DNA of 64,000 nucleotides from positions 372,001-436,000 of the forward strand of contig NZ_PZZN01000002.1 in NCBI RefSeq assembly GCF_003046295.1, given 5' to 3'. Each line of letters begins with the position of its first letter. The stretch's first letter is position 1. Position numbers and translations under genes: made by a program. Shown here in pieces: positions 44,146-54,568 of this stretch. This DNA comes from Sphingomonas aerolata (GTDB lineage: Bacteria > Pseudomonadota > Alphaproteobacteria > Sphingomonadales > Sphingomonadaceae). The notes beneath the pieces are model-generated. The model worked only from the letters and a program-made list of their open reading frames with translations. It searched no databases and was not told the origin of the DNA.

Positions 44146-44717
44146 CAGACGGCGCGCACTTCGGTGACTTCGGGGACGTAATATTTCAGCAGCTGCTCGA
44201 TGCCGTTCTTGAGCGTCGCGCTCGACGAGGGGCAGCCGGCGCACGCGCCCTGGAGCTGGAGGAACACCTTGCCCTTGTCGAAGCCGCGATAGACGATGTC
44301 GCCGCCGTCATTGGCGACCGCCGGGCGGACGCGCGTCTCGATCAGGTCGCGGATCTGCGCGACGATATCGGCATCGGCCGGGTCGTCGGTCAGCACGGTA
44401 TCGTCGGACGGCACCGAAAAGCCTGCGCTCGCGGGGCGGAACAGCGGCATCGCGGCGGAGAAGTGATCGAGCATGATTGCCAGCACGTCGGGCTTCAGGT
44501 CCGACCAGGCGACGCCGGGGGCGGCGGTCACCGAGACGAAGTCGCGCCCGAAGAACACGCCGGTCACGTCGCCGAGCCGGAAGATCGCATCGGCGAGCGA
44601 ACTCGCCTCGGCCTCCTCGGGGGTGGCGAAGTCGCGGGTGCCGGACTCCATGACGGTGCGTCCCGGCAGGAACTTCAACGTCGCGGGGTTCGGGGTGGAT
44701 TCCGTTTCGATCAGCAT
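44145..44717 (-). CDS. NifU family iron-sulfur scaffold protein
   Basis: 190 residues from ATG 44717. The N-terminal Nfu domain (ESTPNPATLKFLPGR) and the C-terminal NifU domain with the CxxC GACAGCPSSSATLKNGIEQLL are clear. It transfers Fe-S clusters to apoproteins. It sits at the head of the rutE-tsaB-rimI-fur run. The start is close to a second ATG nine bases upstream (MHP), so the exact N-terminus is uncertain. Confidence 0.94.
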   Translation of the reverse strand: MLIETESTPNPATLKFLPGRTVMESGTRDFATPEEAEASSLADAIFRLGDVTGVFFGRDFVSVTAAPGVAWSDLKPDVLAIMLDHFSAAMPLFRPASAGFSVPSDDTVLTDDPADADIVAQIRDLIETRVRPAVANDGGDIVYRGFDKGKVFLQLQGACAGCPSSSATLKNGIEQLLKYYVPEVTEVRAV

Positions 44718-44800
44718 GGGGTGCATGTGGCGACGGGGGGCGGAGGGATCAAGCAAACTCTTCTTTGGCACCGGCATAGCGTTTGCGAGGCCGGATGCCG

Positions 44801-45679
44801 TCAGACGTCGAGCTGTTTCACCGCGGCGTTCCAGTCGCCGATGTTGCGGACCGCGTCCTGGACGAAGGCGGAGCGGCGGACGACGTTCAGGAAGGCGTCG
44901 GCGATCCACTTGCCCGGATTGCGCAGCGGCCGCTCGAACTGGATGAGCAGGACGACGCGCGTGCCGCTCGTGTCGTTCCAGACCGCGTGGTTGTAGGTGT
45001 CGTCGAACACCAGCGTCTCGCCCTCCGACCAGCGCACGGTGCGGTCGTGGACGCGCATCCGGACGTCGCCGTCGCGCGGCACGATCAGGCCGAGGTGACA
45101 GGTGATCAGCCCCTTGGTCACGCCGCGATGCTCGGGGATGTGCGTGCCCGGCGCGAGGATCGAGAAGAAGGCGCTATTGAGCCCCGGGATCTGCGCGACG
45201 AGATCGCGCGTCCGCGGGCAGCGCACCAGATTCTCGTCGATCGGATAGCCATAGCCCCAGAGGAAGAACGAGCGCCACTTGTCGATCTCGGCGATCGCGC
45301 GGTGATCGGGCGAGATCGTCGCGAGGCTGGGCGAGGCCTCGCCGCGCAGCGCGACCGCGACCGCCTCGTCACGGATGTCGCGCCAATGCTCGCGCAGCAA
45401 CTGCGTCCAGGCGAAGTCGCGGACGTCGAGCACCGGGTCGTTCGAGACGAGCGACGAGCTCGCGATCAGCCGGTCGAACACGCCGCGCAGATGCTTGCCG
45501 ACGCGGATGATCAGCGGCCGGCCGGGTTCCGCCGCGAGCGGCGCGCCGGGCTGGGGCGCGCCCGAAATGACGGTCAGATCGGGGGTGCGGTGGGGGGTGC
45601 TGCGGGGATCACGACCAGAATTTCGCCACATTGCCGGACCCGTCGCGGTCCCGGTCTTCGCCCTGACTTCGGCTTGCAT
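44801..45679 (-). CDS. Aspartyl/asparaginyl beta-hydroxylase domain protein
   Basis: 292 residues from ATG 45679, which has GGAG five bases upstream (the frame is open to 45793). Double-stranded beta-helix oxygenase motifs are EHRGVTKGLITCHLGLIVP and FDDTYNHAVWNDTSGTRVVLL. His residues in these blocks probably bind Fe(II). LpxO and related bacterial enzymes have the same fold and can hydroxylate lipid A acyl chains; protein hydroxylation is the alternative. It runs divergently from the M16 peptidase. Confidence 0.85.
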   Translation of the reverse strand: MQAEVRAKTGTATGPAMWRNSGRDPRSTPHRTPDLTVISGAPQPGAPLAAEPGRPLIIRVGKHLRGVFDRLIASSSLVSNDPVLDVRDFAWTQLLREHWRDIRDEAVAVALRGEASPSLATISPDHRAIAEIDKWRSFFLWGYGYPIDENLVRCPRTRDLVAQIPGLNSAFFSILAPGTHIPEHRGVTKGLITCHLGLIVPRDGDVRMRVHDRTVRWSEGETLVFDDTYNHAVWNDTSGTRVVLLIQFERPLRNPGKWIADAFLNVVRRSAFVQDAVRNIGDWNAAVKQLDV

Positions 45680-45832
45680 TCGCACTCCACTCTTCGTCGT
45701 TCGCTCGTACCGCGCGCCCGTATTCGCGCTTGCAGGTGATTGAGATAGCGCGGCTATGGGACGAAATGATGGCGCAGCGCGCGCGACGGGCACAGCGCTG
45801 GCGGTCGGCGGCCGGGGGCGCTACAGGACGGC

Positions 45833-48802
45833 ATGGCGTTTACCCCCCGCGCGTTCGGCGCTCCCGTCTTCCTGTCGCTCGTGCTGTGCCTGGCGATCCC
45901 TGCCATCGGCCAATCGGGGACGCGGCCCGCGTCCCGCGCCAAGCCGCCCGCGGCGGCACCTGCGGCCCCCGTCCAGCCGCAGACCGTGGCGATGCCCGGC
46001 GAGGCACCGACGCTGCCGGGGCTGCCCGGGATCGACACGACCGCGTGGCTCTACAAGGGCAGCGATCTCACCCGCGATCCCGAGTGGAAGTTCGGCACGC
46101 TGCCCAACGGGCTGCGCTTTGCCGTGCGCAAGAACGGCGTTCCGCCGGGTCAGGTGTCGGTCCGCGTCCGCGTCGATGCCGGGTCGCTGAACGAGAGCGA
46201 TGCCGAGCGCGGCTATGCGCATTTCATCGAGCATCTGTCGTTCCGCGGGTCGAAATACGTCCCCGACGGCGAGGCCAAGCGCGTCTGGCAGCGGTTCGGC
46301 GCGACGTTCGGATCGGACACCAATGCGCAGACTACGCCCGTCTCGACGACCTACAAGCTCGACCTGCCCTCGGCGAGCGAGGCGGGGCTCGACGACAGCC
46401 TGAAGATCCTGTCGGGGATGATGGAGCAGCCGGTGCTGACCGATGCGACGGTCACTGCCGAGCGCCCGGTGGTGCTCGCCGAACAGCGCGAGCAGCCCGG
46501 ACCCCAGGTGCGGATCGGCGATGCGATCCGGTCGACCTTCTTCGCGGGCCAGCCGCTCGCGGACCGGTCGCCGATCGGCAGCATCAAGACGCTCGAGGCG
46601 GCGACCGGCGCGAGCATCAAGGCGTTCCACGATCGCTGGTACCGGCCCGAGAACACCGTTGTCATCATTTCGGGCGACATGGATCCGGCGCTGTTCGGAC
46701 GGCTGATCGTCAAGAACTTCGCGGACTGGAAACCGGTCGGCGCGTTCACCGCGGCGCCCGATTTCGGCAAGCCCGATCCCGCCGCCCCCGCCGCACAGGC
46801 GATCGCCGAGCCGTCGCTGCCCGCGGTCGTCACGCTCGGCGTGGTCCGGCCCTGGGTGTACAAGGACGACACCGCGATCATGAACCAGACGCGGCTGGTC
46901 GACGTGCTGGCGACGCGGCTGATCAGCCGGCGGCTCGAGACGCGCGCGCGCGCCGGTGGCAGCTATCTCCAGGCGGGGGTGTCGATCGACGACGTGTCGC
47001 GGTCGGCGAACCTGACCAGCGTCAACATCGTGCCGATCGGGACGGACTGGGAAGCGGCGCTGAAGGACGTGCGCGCGGTGATCGCCGACGCGCAGACCAA
47101 CGCGCCGAGCCAGGCCGAGGTCGACCGCGAATATGCCGATTTCGACACGATCATGCGCACCCAGGTCGAGACCGCGCGGGTCGAGGCGGGCGCGCGCCAG
47201 GCCGACGACATGGTCGGTGCGCTCGACATCCGCGAAACCGTCGCGGGGCCGGAGACGTCGTACAAGATCCTGCAGGACGCCAAGGCGAAGGGCATGTTCA
47301 CCCCCGCCACGCTGCTCGCGGCGTCGAAGCGGATCTTCGAGGGGACCGCGACGCGCGCGCTGGTCAACACGATCACGCCTGACCCCGCCGCTGTGGCCAA
47401 GCTCGAGACCGCGCTGAAGGCGGACGTCTCGGGTCTCGCGGGGCTGCGTCGCCAGCAGAATGCGGTGACGTTCGCCGCGCTGCCGCCGCTCGGCAAGCCC
47501 GGCGTCGTGGCATCGCGCGAAAAGATCGCCGCGTTCGACATGGAGCAGGTGACCTATGCCAATGGCACCCGCCTGCTGCTGTTCCCCAATACGGGCGAGA
47601 CCGGCCGCGTCTATGTCCGCGTCCGGTTCGGTCGCGGTTACAGCGCGATCCCGGCTAACAAGCCGAGTCCGGCCTGGGCGGGCGACCTCGCGCTGGTCGC
47701 GGGCGGGATCGGCAAGCTCGACCAGGGCGATCTCGACCAGCTGACCGCCGGGCGTCGCATCGGCCTCGACTTCGGGATCGACGACGACGCGTTCACGCTG
47801 GGTGCGCTGACCTCGCCTGCGGATTATGCCGACCAGCTGACGCTGATGGCCGCCAAGCTCGCCTTCCCGGCATGGGACGCAGCCCCGGTCGCGCGCGCGC
47901 GGGTCGCGGCGCTGGCGGCGTTTGCGGGCTATGAATCGTCGCCCGACGGCGTGCTGTCGCGCGATCTGGAGAAGCTGTTGCGCGCGGGCGATCCGCGCTG
48001 GGGCACGCCGTCGCGCGAGTCGGTCGAGGCGCTCAACGCCAAGGACTTCCGCAAGTTCTGGGAGCCGCTGCTCAAGACCGGGCCGATCGAGGTGTCGGTG
48101 TTCGGCGACGTGAAGAGCGAGGAGGCGATCGCCGCGGTCGCCAAGAGCTTCGGCGCGATCGCCGCGCGCTCCGCGTCGACCGCGGTGGCGGCGCCGGTGC
48201 GCTTCCCCGCGCATGTCGCGACCCCGGTGATGCGCACGCATACCGGCCCGCAGAACCAGGCGGCGGCGGTCATCGCCTGGCCGACCGGGGGCGGGATCGA
48301 GGCGATCACCGAGAGCCGTCGCCTCGACGTGCTGGCGCAGGTGTTCGCCGACCGGCTGTTCGAGCGTCTGCGCCAGGCGGCGGGCGCGAGCTACAGCCCG
48401 AACGTGCAGAGCCAGTGGCCAACCGGGATGAACAGCGGCGGTCGCCTCGTCGCGATCGGCCAGGTCGCGCCGGAAAAGGTCGCGTTCTTCTTCGAGACCG
48501 CGCGCAAGATCGCCGCCGAGCTCGTCTCGACGCCGATCGCCGATGACGAGCTGCAGCGGATCAAGCGGCCGATGGGGCAGTACATCATGCGCGCCTCGAC
48601 CGGGAACCAGTTCTGGATGCAGCAGCTCGGCGGGGCGACCTATGATCCGCGGCGGATCGACGCGACCAAGCGGATCGCCGAGGATCTGGTGTCGACGACG
48701 CCCGCCGACCTGCAGGCGGTCGCGGCGAAATATCTGCGCCCCGACCGCGACTGGACGATGGCGGTGGTGCCCGCCGCGGCGCCCAGGCCGGCGACGAAAT
48801 AA
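45833..48802 (+). CDS. M16 family zinc metallopeptidase, two-domain secreted form
   Basis: 989 residues. A signal peptide (FLSLVLCLAIPAIGQSG) is followed by a Pro/Ala-rich linker and the inverted zinc motif AHFIEHLSFRG (HxxEH at about residue 130), with a downstream Glu in VLAEQREQPGP. The second half repeats the M16 fold without the metal motif. Processing peptidases of this type act on short peptides in the periplasm or outer membrane. It starts its own transcript; a 26-bp palindrome lies about 80 bases past the stop. Confidence 0.9.
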   Translation: MAFTPRAFGAPVFLSLVLCLAIPAIGQSGTRPASRAKPPAAAPAAPVQPQTVAMPGEAPTLPGLPGIDTTAWLYKGSDLTRDPEWKFGTLPNGLRFAVRKNGVPPGQVSVRVRVDAGSLNESDAERGYAHFIEHLSFRGSKYVPDGEAKRVWQRFGATFGSDTNAQTTPVSTTYKLDLPSASEAGLDDSLKILSGMMEQPVLTDATVTAERPVVLAEQREQPGPQVRIGDAIRSTFFAGQPLADRSPIGSIKTLEAATGASIKAFHDRWYRPENTVVIISGDMDPALFGRLIVKNFADWKPVGAFTAAPDFGKPDPAAPAAQAIAEPSLPAVVTLGVVRPWVYKDDTAIMNQTRLVDVLATRLISRRLETRARAGGSYLQAGVSIDDVSRSANLTSVNIVPIGTDWEAALKDVRAVIADAQTNAPSQAEVDREYADFDTIMRTQVETARVEAGARQADDMVGALDIRETVAGPETSYKILQDAKAKGMFTPATLLAASKRIFEGTATRALVNTITPDPAAVAKLETALKADVSGLAGLRRQQNAVTFAALPPLGKPGVVASREKIAAFDMEQVTYANGTRLLLFPNTGETGRVYVRVRFGRGYSAIPANKPSPAWAGDLALVAGGIGKLDQGDLDQLTAGRRIGLDFGIDDDAFTLGALTSPADYADQLTLMAAKLAFPAWDAAPVARARVAALAAFAGYESSPDGVLSRDLEKLLRAGDPRWGTPSRESVEALNAKDFRKFWEPLLKTGPIEVSVFGDVKSEEAIAAVAKSFGAIAARSASTAVAAPVRFPAHVATPVMRTHTGPQNQAAAVIAWPTGGGIEAITESRRLDVLAQVFADRLFERLRQAAGASYSPNVQSQWPTGMNSGGRLVAIGQVAPEKVAFFFETARKIAAELVSTPIADDELQRIKRPMGQYIMRASTGNQFWMQQLGGATYDPRRIDATKRIAEDLVSTTPADLQAVAAKYLRPDRDWTMAVVPAAAPRPATK

Positions 48803-48879
48803 ACGGACCGGGGGGCGCGTGCCGGTCGGTGCGCGCCCTTCGCCGACGAAAATTTCCTCGCGCAACGTCGAGCGGCGGG

Positions 48880-48905
48880 GATCGATCCGCACCACCGGAT
48901 CGATC
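48880..48905. repeat. Perfect GATCGATCCG inverted repeat
   Basis: GATCGATCCG and CGGATCGATC are 10-bp perfect arms separated by CACCAC. The element lies between the M16 peptidase stop and the lipoprotein start. There is no T-run after it. It could be an operator or a 3' hairpin. Confidence 0.45.
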
Positions 48906-48952
48906 GTCATGCTGCGGGCGTTTGAGCCTGATTCATACCCGGGAGTGTATTG

Positions 48953-49438
48953 ATGAAGAAGACGTGGTTAGCGCTGGCGGTTGCCGGCGGGTTGGGCGTG
49001 TCCGCCTGTTCGGGCGCGCCGTCGACCGATGCGGTCGACAACAATGCGATGGGCACTGCGGGCGTATCGCTGCGCAATCTGGGCGAAACCGAAGTCGCAG
49101 CGCCAGCGCCGCCCGCGCTAACGGTCAAGGGGGACCTGATCCCGACCCCGTCGGATACCGCCTCGCGCTATTTCCTGCTGCGCGAGCGCCGGGCGATCGG
49201 CGGCACGGTGATCGCGATCATCCGCCAGGAACATGCCGGCCGCGTCGCCTATGCCCGCACCGAAGTCGATTGCGAGCGTCGCCTGTTCCACGTGCTGGGC
49301 GTCGCGCCGCGCCGTTCGCTGGTCGAGACGAGCATCGCCTATGACGGTCCGTTGCGCCCGATCGCCGGGCTGCCGCTGCGCGAGGAGCTGGCGACCTACG
49401 TCTGCAAGCGCAGCAACATTCCGCTGGGCGCAGCCTGA
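48953..49438 (+). CDS. Exported lipoprotein of unknown function
   Basis: 161 residues from ATG 48953, preceded by GGGAG. MKKTWLALAVAGGLGVSACSG ends in VSAC, a clear lipobox. The rest has DTASRYFLLRERRAIGGTVIAI, RVAYARTEVDCERRLFHVLG and a final LATYVCKRSNIPLGA. Two cysteines in the mature part probably form a disulfide. No family is recognised. The longer TTG start at 48950 is less likely. Confidence 0.82.
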   Translation: MKKTWLALAVAGGLGVSACSGAPSTDAVDNNAMGTAGVSLRNLGETEVAAPAPPALTVKGDLIPTPSDTASRYFLLRERRAIGGTVIAIIRQEHAGRVAYARTEVDCERRLFHVLGVAPRRSLVETSIAYDGPLRPIAGLPLREELATYVCKRSNIPLGAA

Positions 49439-49472
49439 GGGGGCGGGGGGCCCGATGCGGCCCCCCCATTCG

Positions 49473-51263
49473 TCAGCCCTTGAGGTAGAGCGCGTCGAGC
49501 CGGTCGCCATAGGCCTGGCGGATGACGTGGCGGCGGATCTTGAGGCTCGGCGTCAGCTGTTCGTTCTCGATCGTGAACGGCCCGTCCGCCAGCACGAAGC
49601 GGCGGACGCGTTCGGTGACGGTCAGGTCCTTGTTCACGCGTTCGATCGCGTGGCCCAGCGCGGTGCGGAACTCGCTGTTCTCGGCCAGCCTGCTGAAATT
49701 GCACGCATCGCCGTTCGACGCGCACCATTGCTGCGTCCATTCGGGATCGGGCACGATCAGCGCGACCATATAGGGGCGCTTGTCGCCGGCGATCATCGCC
49801 TGGACGATCTCGGGCTGGAGCGTCAGCATCCCCTCGATCTTCTGCGGGGCGACATTGTCGCCCTTGTCGTTGATGATCAGGTCCTTCTTGCGGTCGGTGA
49901 TGCGGATGCGACCCTGCGCGTCGATCTCGCCGACGTCGCCGGTGTGCAGCCATCCGTCCTTCAGCACCTTGGCGGTCTCGGCGTCGTTGCGCCAATAGCC
50001 GTGCATGACGAGCTCGCCGCGGACCAGGATCTCGCCATCCTCGGCGATCCGCACCTCGGTATCCTTGAGCGGCGGGCCGACTGAATCCATCCGCACGCCC
50101 GCCTTGGGGCGGTTGCACGAGATGACGGGCGCGGCCTCGGTCTGGCCATAGCCCTGGAGGAAGGTGAGGCCGATCGATTCGAAGAACAGCCCGACCTCCG
50201 GGTTGAGCGGCGCGCCGCCCGAGATCATCGCCTTCAGCCGGCCGCCGAACTTCTTAGCGATCTTGGGCTTGAACAGCGTTGCGACGGCGGCCTGCGCCGG
50301 CCGGTCGATCAGGCGGAGCTTGCCCGCATAGCGCCTGGCGCCGATGTCGAGCGCGCGGGCGAGCAGATAGGCCGACGCGCCGCCCTGTTTCTCGATCGTC
50401 TTCGAGATGCGCGTGCGCAGCACCTCGAACAGGCGGGGGACGACGAACATGATCGTCGGGCGCGTCTCCTCGATGTTGGCGGCGAGCTTTTCGAGCCCTT
50501 CGGCATAATAGATCTGGCCGCCCAAAGAGATCGGGAAATGCTGGCCGCCGGTATGTTCATAGGCATGGCTGAGCGGCAGGAACGACAGGAAGACCTCGTC
50601 GTCCCAGCCGAAATCCTCCGAGATGACGGCGGCGCAGCCCGCGCAATTGTGCAGGATCGCGCCGTGATGCTGCATCACGCCGCGCGGGGCGCCGCCGGTG
50701 CCCGAGGTGTAGATGATGCAGGCGAGATCGTCGCGGGTGAAGGTCGCGCGCGCCGCCGCGGTCTCGGGCGTGGTCGGGTGCGCGGCGATCAGCGCGTGCC
50801 AGTTGTGGAAGTCGATCGCGGCGGGGACTCGCATGTCCTCGAGCCCGATCACGATCTGCGCCTGGTTCGAGCGCAGGACGGCGGGGAGCACCGTTTTGGC
50901 CAGCTTCGCGGTCGAGACGATGATCGCGCAGGCGCCCGCATTCTCAATGATGTGGAGGTGATCGCGTTCGGTGTTGGTGACATAGGTCGGCACCGTCACG
51001 CAGCCCGCCGCCATGATCGCGAGGTCGCTGAGGCACCATTCGGGGCGATTCTCGCTGACCAGCATCACCCGGTCGCCGCGTTTGAGCCCGATCGCGGTGA
51101 GGGCGGTGGCGAGGCTCGCCACCTGTCGCGCGGCGTCGGCCCAGCTGGTCGCCACCCAGGCGCCGCTCTGCTTGGTCCAGAGGAACGGCGAGTCGCCCCT
51201 CTCCGCGGCGCGCGCAAAGAACATGGTGACGAGGTTGGGAAAGGGTTCGAGCTGGCGGGGCAT
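49473..51263 (-). CDS. Long-chain acyl-CoA ligase (AMP-binding, bubblegum-like)
   Basis: 596 residues. The ATP/AMP motif CIIYTSGTGGAPRGVM, the core GYGQTEAAPVISCN, and GDVGEIDAQGRIRITDRKKDLII are all present. The C-terminal lysine region is TLKIRRHVIRQAYGDRLDALYLKG-like, quoted only as the last ~30 residues. It activates fatty acids as acyl-AMP and then CoA esters. The gene is monocistronic on the minus strand with a family B repeat upstream. Confidence 0.93.
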   Translation of the reverse strand: MPRQLEPFPNLVTMFFARAAERGDSPFLWTKQSGAWVATSWADAARQVASLATALTAIGLKRGDRVMLVSENRPEWCLSDLAIMAAGCVTVPTYVTNTERDHLHIIENAGACAIIVSTAKLAKTVLPAVLRSNQAQIVIGLEDMRVPAAIDFHNWHALIAAHPTTPETAAARATFTRDDLACIIYTSGTGGAPRGVMQHHGAILHNCAGCAAVISEDFGWDDEVFLSFLPLSHAYEHTGGQHFPISLGGQIYYAEGLEKLAANIEETRPTIMFVVPRLFEVLRTRISKTIEKQGGASAYLLARALDIGARRYAGKLRLIDRPAQAAVATLFKPKIAKKFGGRLKAMISGGAPLNPEVGLFFESIGLTFLQGYGQTEAAPVISCNRPKAGVRMDSVGPPLKDTEVRIAEDGEILVRGELVMHGYWRNDAETAKVLKDGWLHTGDVGEIDAQGRIRITDRKKDLIINDKGDNVAPQKIEGMLTLQPEIVQAMIAGDKRPYMVALIVPDPEWTQQWCASNGDACNFSRLAENSEFRTALGHAIERVNKDLTVTERVRRFVLADGPFTIENEQLTPSLKIRRHVIRQAYGDRLDALYLKG

Positions 51264-51348
51264 GGTCTCTCCTGGGGCGCTCTTGCGAGCTGTGTCCCCT
51301 CGCGGGGCCGCTCGGTCTTTGGTGCGGTATAGTCTGCTAACGGTCCGT

Positions 51349-51446
51349 CGTCATTCCCGCGGAGGCAGGAACCCATATTGGCTGAACGGCCTGTGGGATC
51401 ACCGACCTCAGCGCCTATGGATCCCCGCCTGCGCGGGGATGACGAC
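51349..51446. repeat. Inverted repeat, family B copy 2
   Basis: CGTCATTCCCGCGGAGGCAG on the left and CCCCGCCTGCGCGGGGATGA on the right, between the acyl-CoA ligase start and the gamma-glutamyltransferase stop. Somewhat diverged compared with 36406. Confidence 0.82.
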
Positions 51447-51462
51447 AAAGGGGCGGGGCATG

Positions 51463-53211
51463 CTATTCCGGCGCGCGTTGCAGCGCGCCGACGCGCTGGA
51501 TCTGCGTCACGGTGCCGTCCTGTGCGATTCCGACGCCTTCGCTGCGTGGATCCGCGGCACCGACCCAGCGGCCGTTCACGCGTTCGACCGCGTTCGCCTT
51601 GAGGCCGAGCGCGGTGACCTGCACCGTCTCGCCCAGTGCCTCGAGCGCGGGGATCATCGCCTCGCGCTCGGTGCCCTTCTCGACCGCGGCGACATGGCCG
51701 GGCGCGTAGATCAGGCCGAGCGCGATCGAATCCTGCGCGGACAGTTTCCAGTCGACGACGCCGATGATCGCCTTGGCGACCTGCGCGATGATCGTCGAGC
51801 CGCCCGCGGCGCCGACCGCGAGCCGGACCTTGCCGTCGGGGCCGTAGACGATCGTCGGCGACATCGAGCTGCGCGGGCGCTTGCCGCCCTCGACGCGGTT
51901 GGCGACGAGATAGCCGCCCTTTTCGGGCACGGTGTCGAAGTCGGTGAGCTGGTTGTTGAGCACGGTGCCGTCGACGGTCAGCCCCGAGCCGAAATAGCCC
52001 TCGACCGTGGTCGTCACCTCGACGACGTTGCCGCGCGCATCGGCGACCGCGAGGTCGGTGGTGCCGGGGACTTCGCTGACCGGGGCGGACTGGCGCGCGG
52101 GGGCGCCGGGGGGCGAGCCGGCGCTGACGCTGGCCATCGTCGTGGTCGGCTGGATCAGTGCCGAGCGTGAGGCGAGATAGGCGGGGTCGAGCATGCCCTT
52201 GACCGGCACGGGCACGAAATCGGGATCGCCGACATAGAGGTCGCGGTCGGCATAGGCGAGCCGCGAGCTTTCGGCGAACAGGTGCCACGCTTGCGGACTG
52301 TCCTTGCCGAGCTTGGCCATGTCGAAGCGTTCGAGCTGTTTCAGGATCATCAGCACGGTGATGCCCCCCGAGGAGGGCGGGCCCATGCCGCAGATGCGGT
52401 GGACGCGGTAGGTGACGCAGACCGGCGCGCGGGTCTTCGCGTCATAGCTGGCAAGGTCGCCCGTCGTCATCTTCGACGGGTTGCGCGCGGCGCCATTGAC
52501 CGTGGCGACGATCTTCTGCGCCTCGGGTCCGACATAGAAGCTGTCGGCGCCGCGCGCGGCGATCCGCTGGAGGAGGGCGGCCTGGGCGGGGTTCCTGATC
52601 ATCGCGCCGATCGCGACGGGCGATCCGTCGGGGGCGGAAAAGAGCGTGCGCGTTTCAGGCGTGATGTGGCCGCCATACGCCTTCATCCCGTTGACGAGCC
52701 GCGGCGACGCCTTGAAGCCATTCGTCGCGAGCCGGATCGCGGGGTCGAACAGCCGCGCCCAGGGGAGCCTGCCCGAGGCACGGTGCGCGAGCGCCATGCC
52801 GCGCAGCGCGCCGGGGACGCCGACGCTGCGACCGCCGGGGACCGCGTCGCGGTGGCTGAGCGGGGTGCCGTCGGCGGCGTAGAACCAGCGTGGATCGGCG
52901 GCGGCGGGGGCCTTTTCGCGCGCGTCGATCGTGCTGAGCCCGCCATTCGCCGCATGGCTGACCCAGAAGCTGCCGCCGCCGATCCCCGAGCTTTGCGGCT
53001 CGACGACGTTGAGTGCGAGCATCGTCGCGATCGCCGCATCGGTCGCGCTGCCGCCCGCGCGCAGGATCTCGACACCCGCGGCGGCGGCGCGGGGGTCGGC
53101 GGCGCTGACCATGCCCTGATCCTTCGCCGGGGCGGGGGCGGGGGCGGTCCGGCGGGCTTCGGCGGTGGCGGTGGGGAGGAGGAGGGCGAGCGCGAGGAGG
53201 GGAGTCTTCAT
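51463..53211 (-). CDS. ggt: Gamma-glutamyltransferase
   Basis: 582 residues from ATG 53211, beginning with a signal peptide (MKTPLLALALLLPTATAEA). The catalytic nucleophilic Thr is in EVPGTTDLAVADARGNVVEV, where autocleavage gives the two subunits. KRPRSSMSPTIVYGPDGKVRLAVGAAGG, quoted only as the 51830-51900 region, is the other conserved block. It hydrolyses or transfers the gamma-glutamyl group of glutathione in the periplasm. Upstream lies the D repeat; downstream the B repeat. Confidence 0.93.
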   Translation of the reverse strand: MKTPLLALALLLPTATAEARRTAPAPAPAKDQGMVSAADPRAAAAGVEILRAGGSATDAAIATMLALNVVEPQSSGIGGGSFWVSHAANGGLSTIDAREKAPAAADPRWFYAADGTPLSHRDAVPGGRSVGVPGALRGMALAHRASGRLPWARLFDPAIRLATNGFKASPRLVNGMKAYGGHITPETRTLFSAPDGSPVAIGAMIRNPAQAALLQRIAARGADSFYVGPEAQKIVATVNGAARNPSKMTTGDLASYDAKTRAPVCVTYRVHRICGMGPPSSGGITVLMILKQLERFDMAKLGKDSPQAWHLFAESSRLAYADRDLYVGDPDFVPVPVKGMLDPAYLASRSALIQPTTTMASVSAGSPPGAPARQSAPVSEVPGTTDLAVADARGNVVEVTTTVEGYFGSGLTVDGTVLNNQLTDFDTVPEKGGYLVANRVEGGKRPRSSMSPTIVYGPDGKVRLAVGAAGGSTIIAQVAKAIIGVVDWKLSAQDSIALGLIYAPGHVAAVEKGTEREAMIPALEALGETVQVTALGLKANAVERVNGRWVGAADPRSEGVGIAQDGTVTQIQRVGALQRAPE

Positions 53212-53267
53212 CGCGTGCGAACCTAGCGCGGATCGGGTGCGAGGCAAGGCGTCCGCCGCAAACTCGC

Positions 53268-53296
53268 CGTCATCCCAGCTTTTGCCGGGATGACGA
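53268..53296. repeat. Short inverted repeat, family D copy 1
   Basis: CGTCATCCCAG and a CGGGATGACG arm with TTTTGC in the loop, between ggt start and pyrD stop. The same outer GTCATCCC/GGGATGAC occurs at 56617 and 63617. Confidence 0.78.
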
Positions 53297-53302
53297 AATG
53301 TG

Positions 53303-54334
<1,032 letters not shown>

Positions 54335-54378
54335 GCGCGCTCTTACCCAGATCGGCTGGGGCGGCCAAACCCTTCTTC

Positions 54379-54460
54379 CGTCATTCCCGCGCAGGCGGGA
54401 ATCGATCCGTCCGCAGGGGCAAAAGGTAGAGTGGATTCCCGCCTCCGCGGGAATGACGAA
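54379..54460. repeat. Inverted repeat, family B copy 3
   Basis: CGTCATTCCCGCGCAGGCGG on the left and TTCCCGCCTCCGCGGGAATG on the right, in the spacer between pyrD start and the suf regulator. Confidence 0.85.
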
Positions 54461-54528
54461 GTGGACTCAGTTGCGAGTCGTTAGCACTGACGGACGGGTT
54501 GACGCTGCTGCCCGCAAAGCCCATTTGT

Positions 54529-54553
54529 CAATCGGATCATATCGGTCCGATTG
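54529..54553. promoter_or_regulatory. Candidate operator of the suf regulator
   Basis: CAATCGGA and TCCGATTG are 8-bp perfect inverted arms separated by 9 bp, 16 bp before the Rrf2 ATG. The position is right for autoregulation by the Rrf2-type protein, as IscR does in E. coli. The sequence does not closely match an E. coli IscR box. Confidence 0.45.
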
Positions 54554-54568
54554 GACTCACAAGCCACC

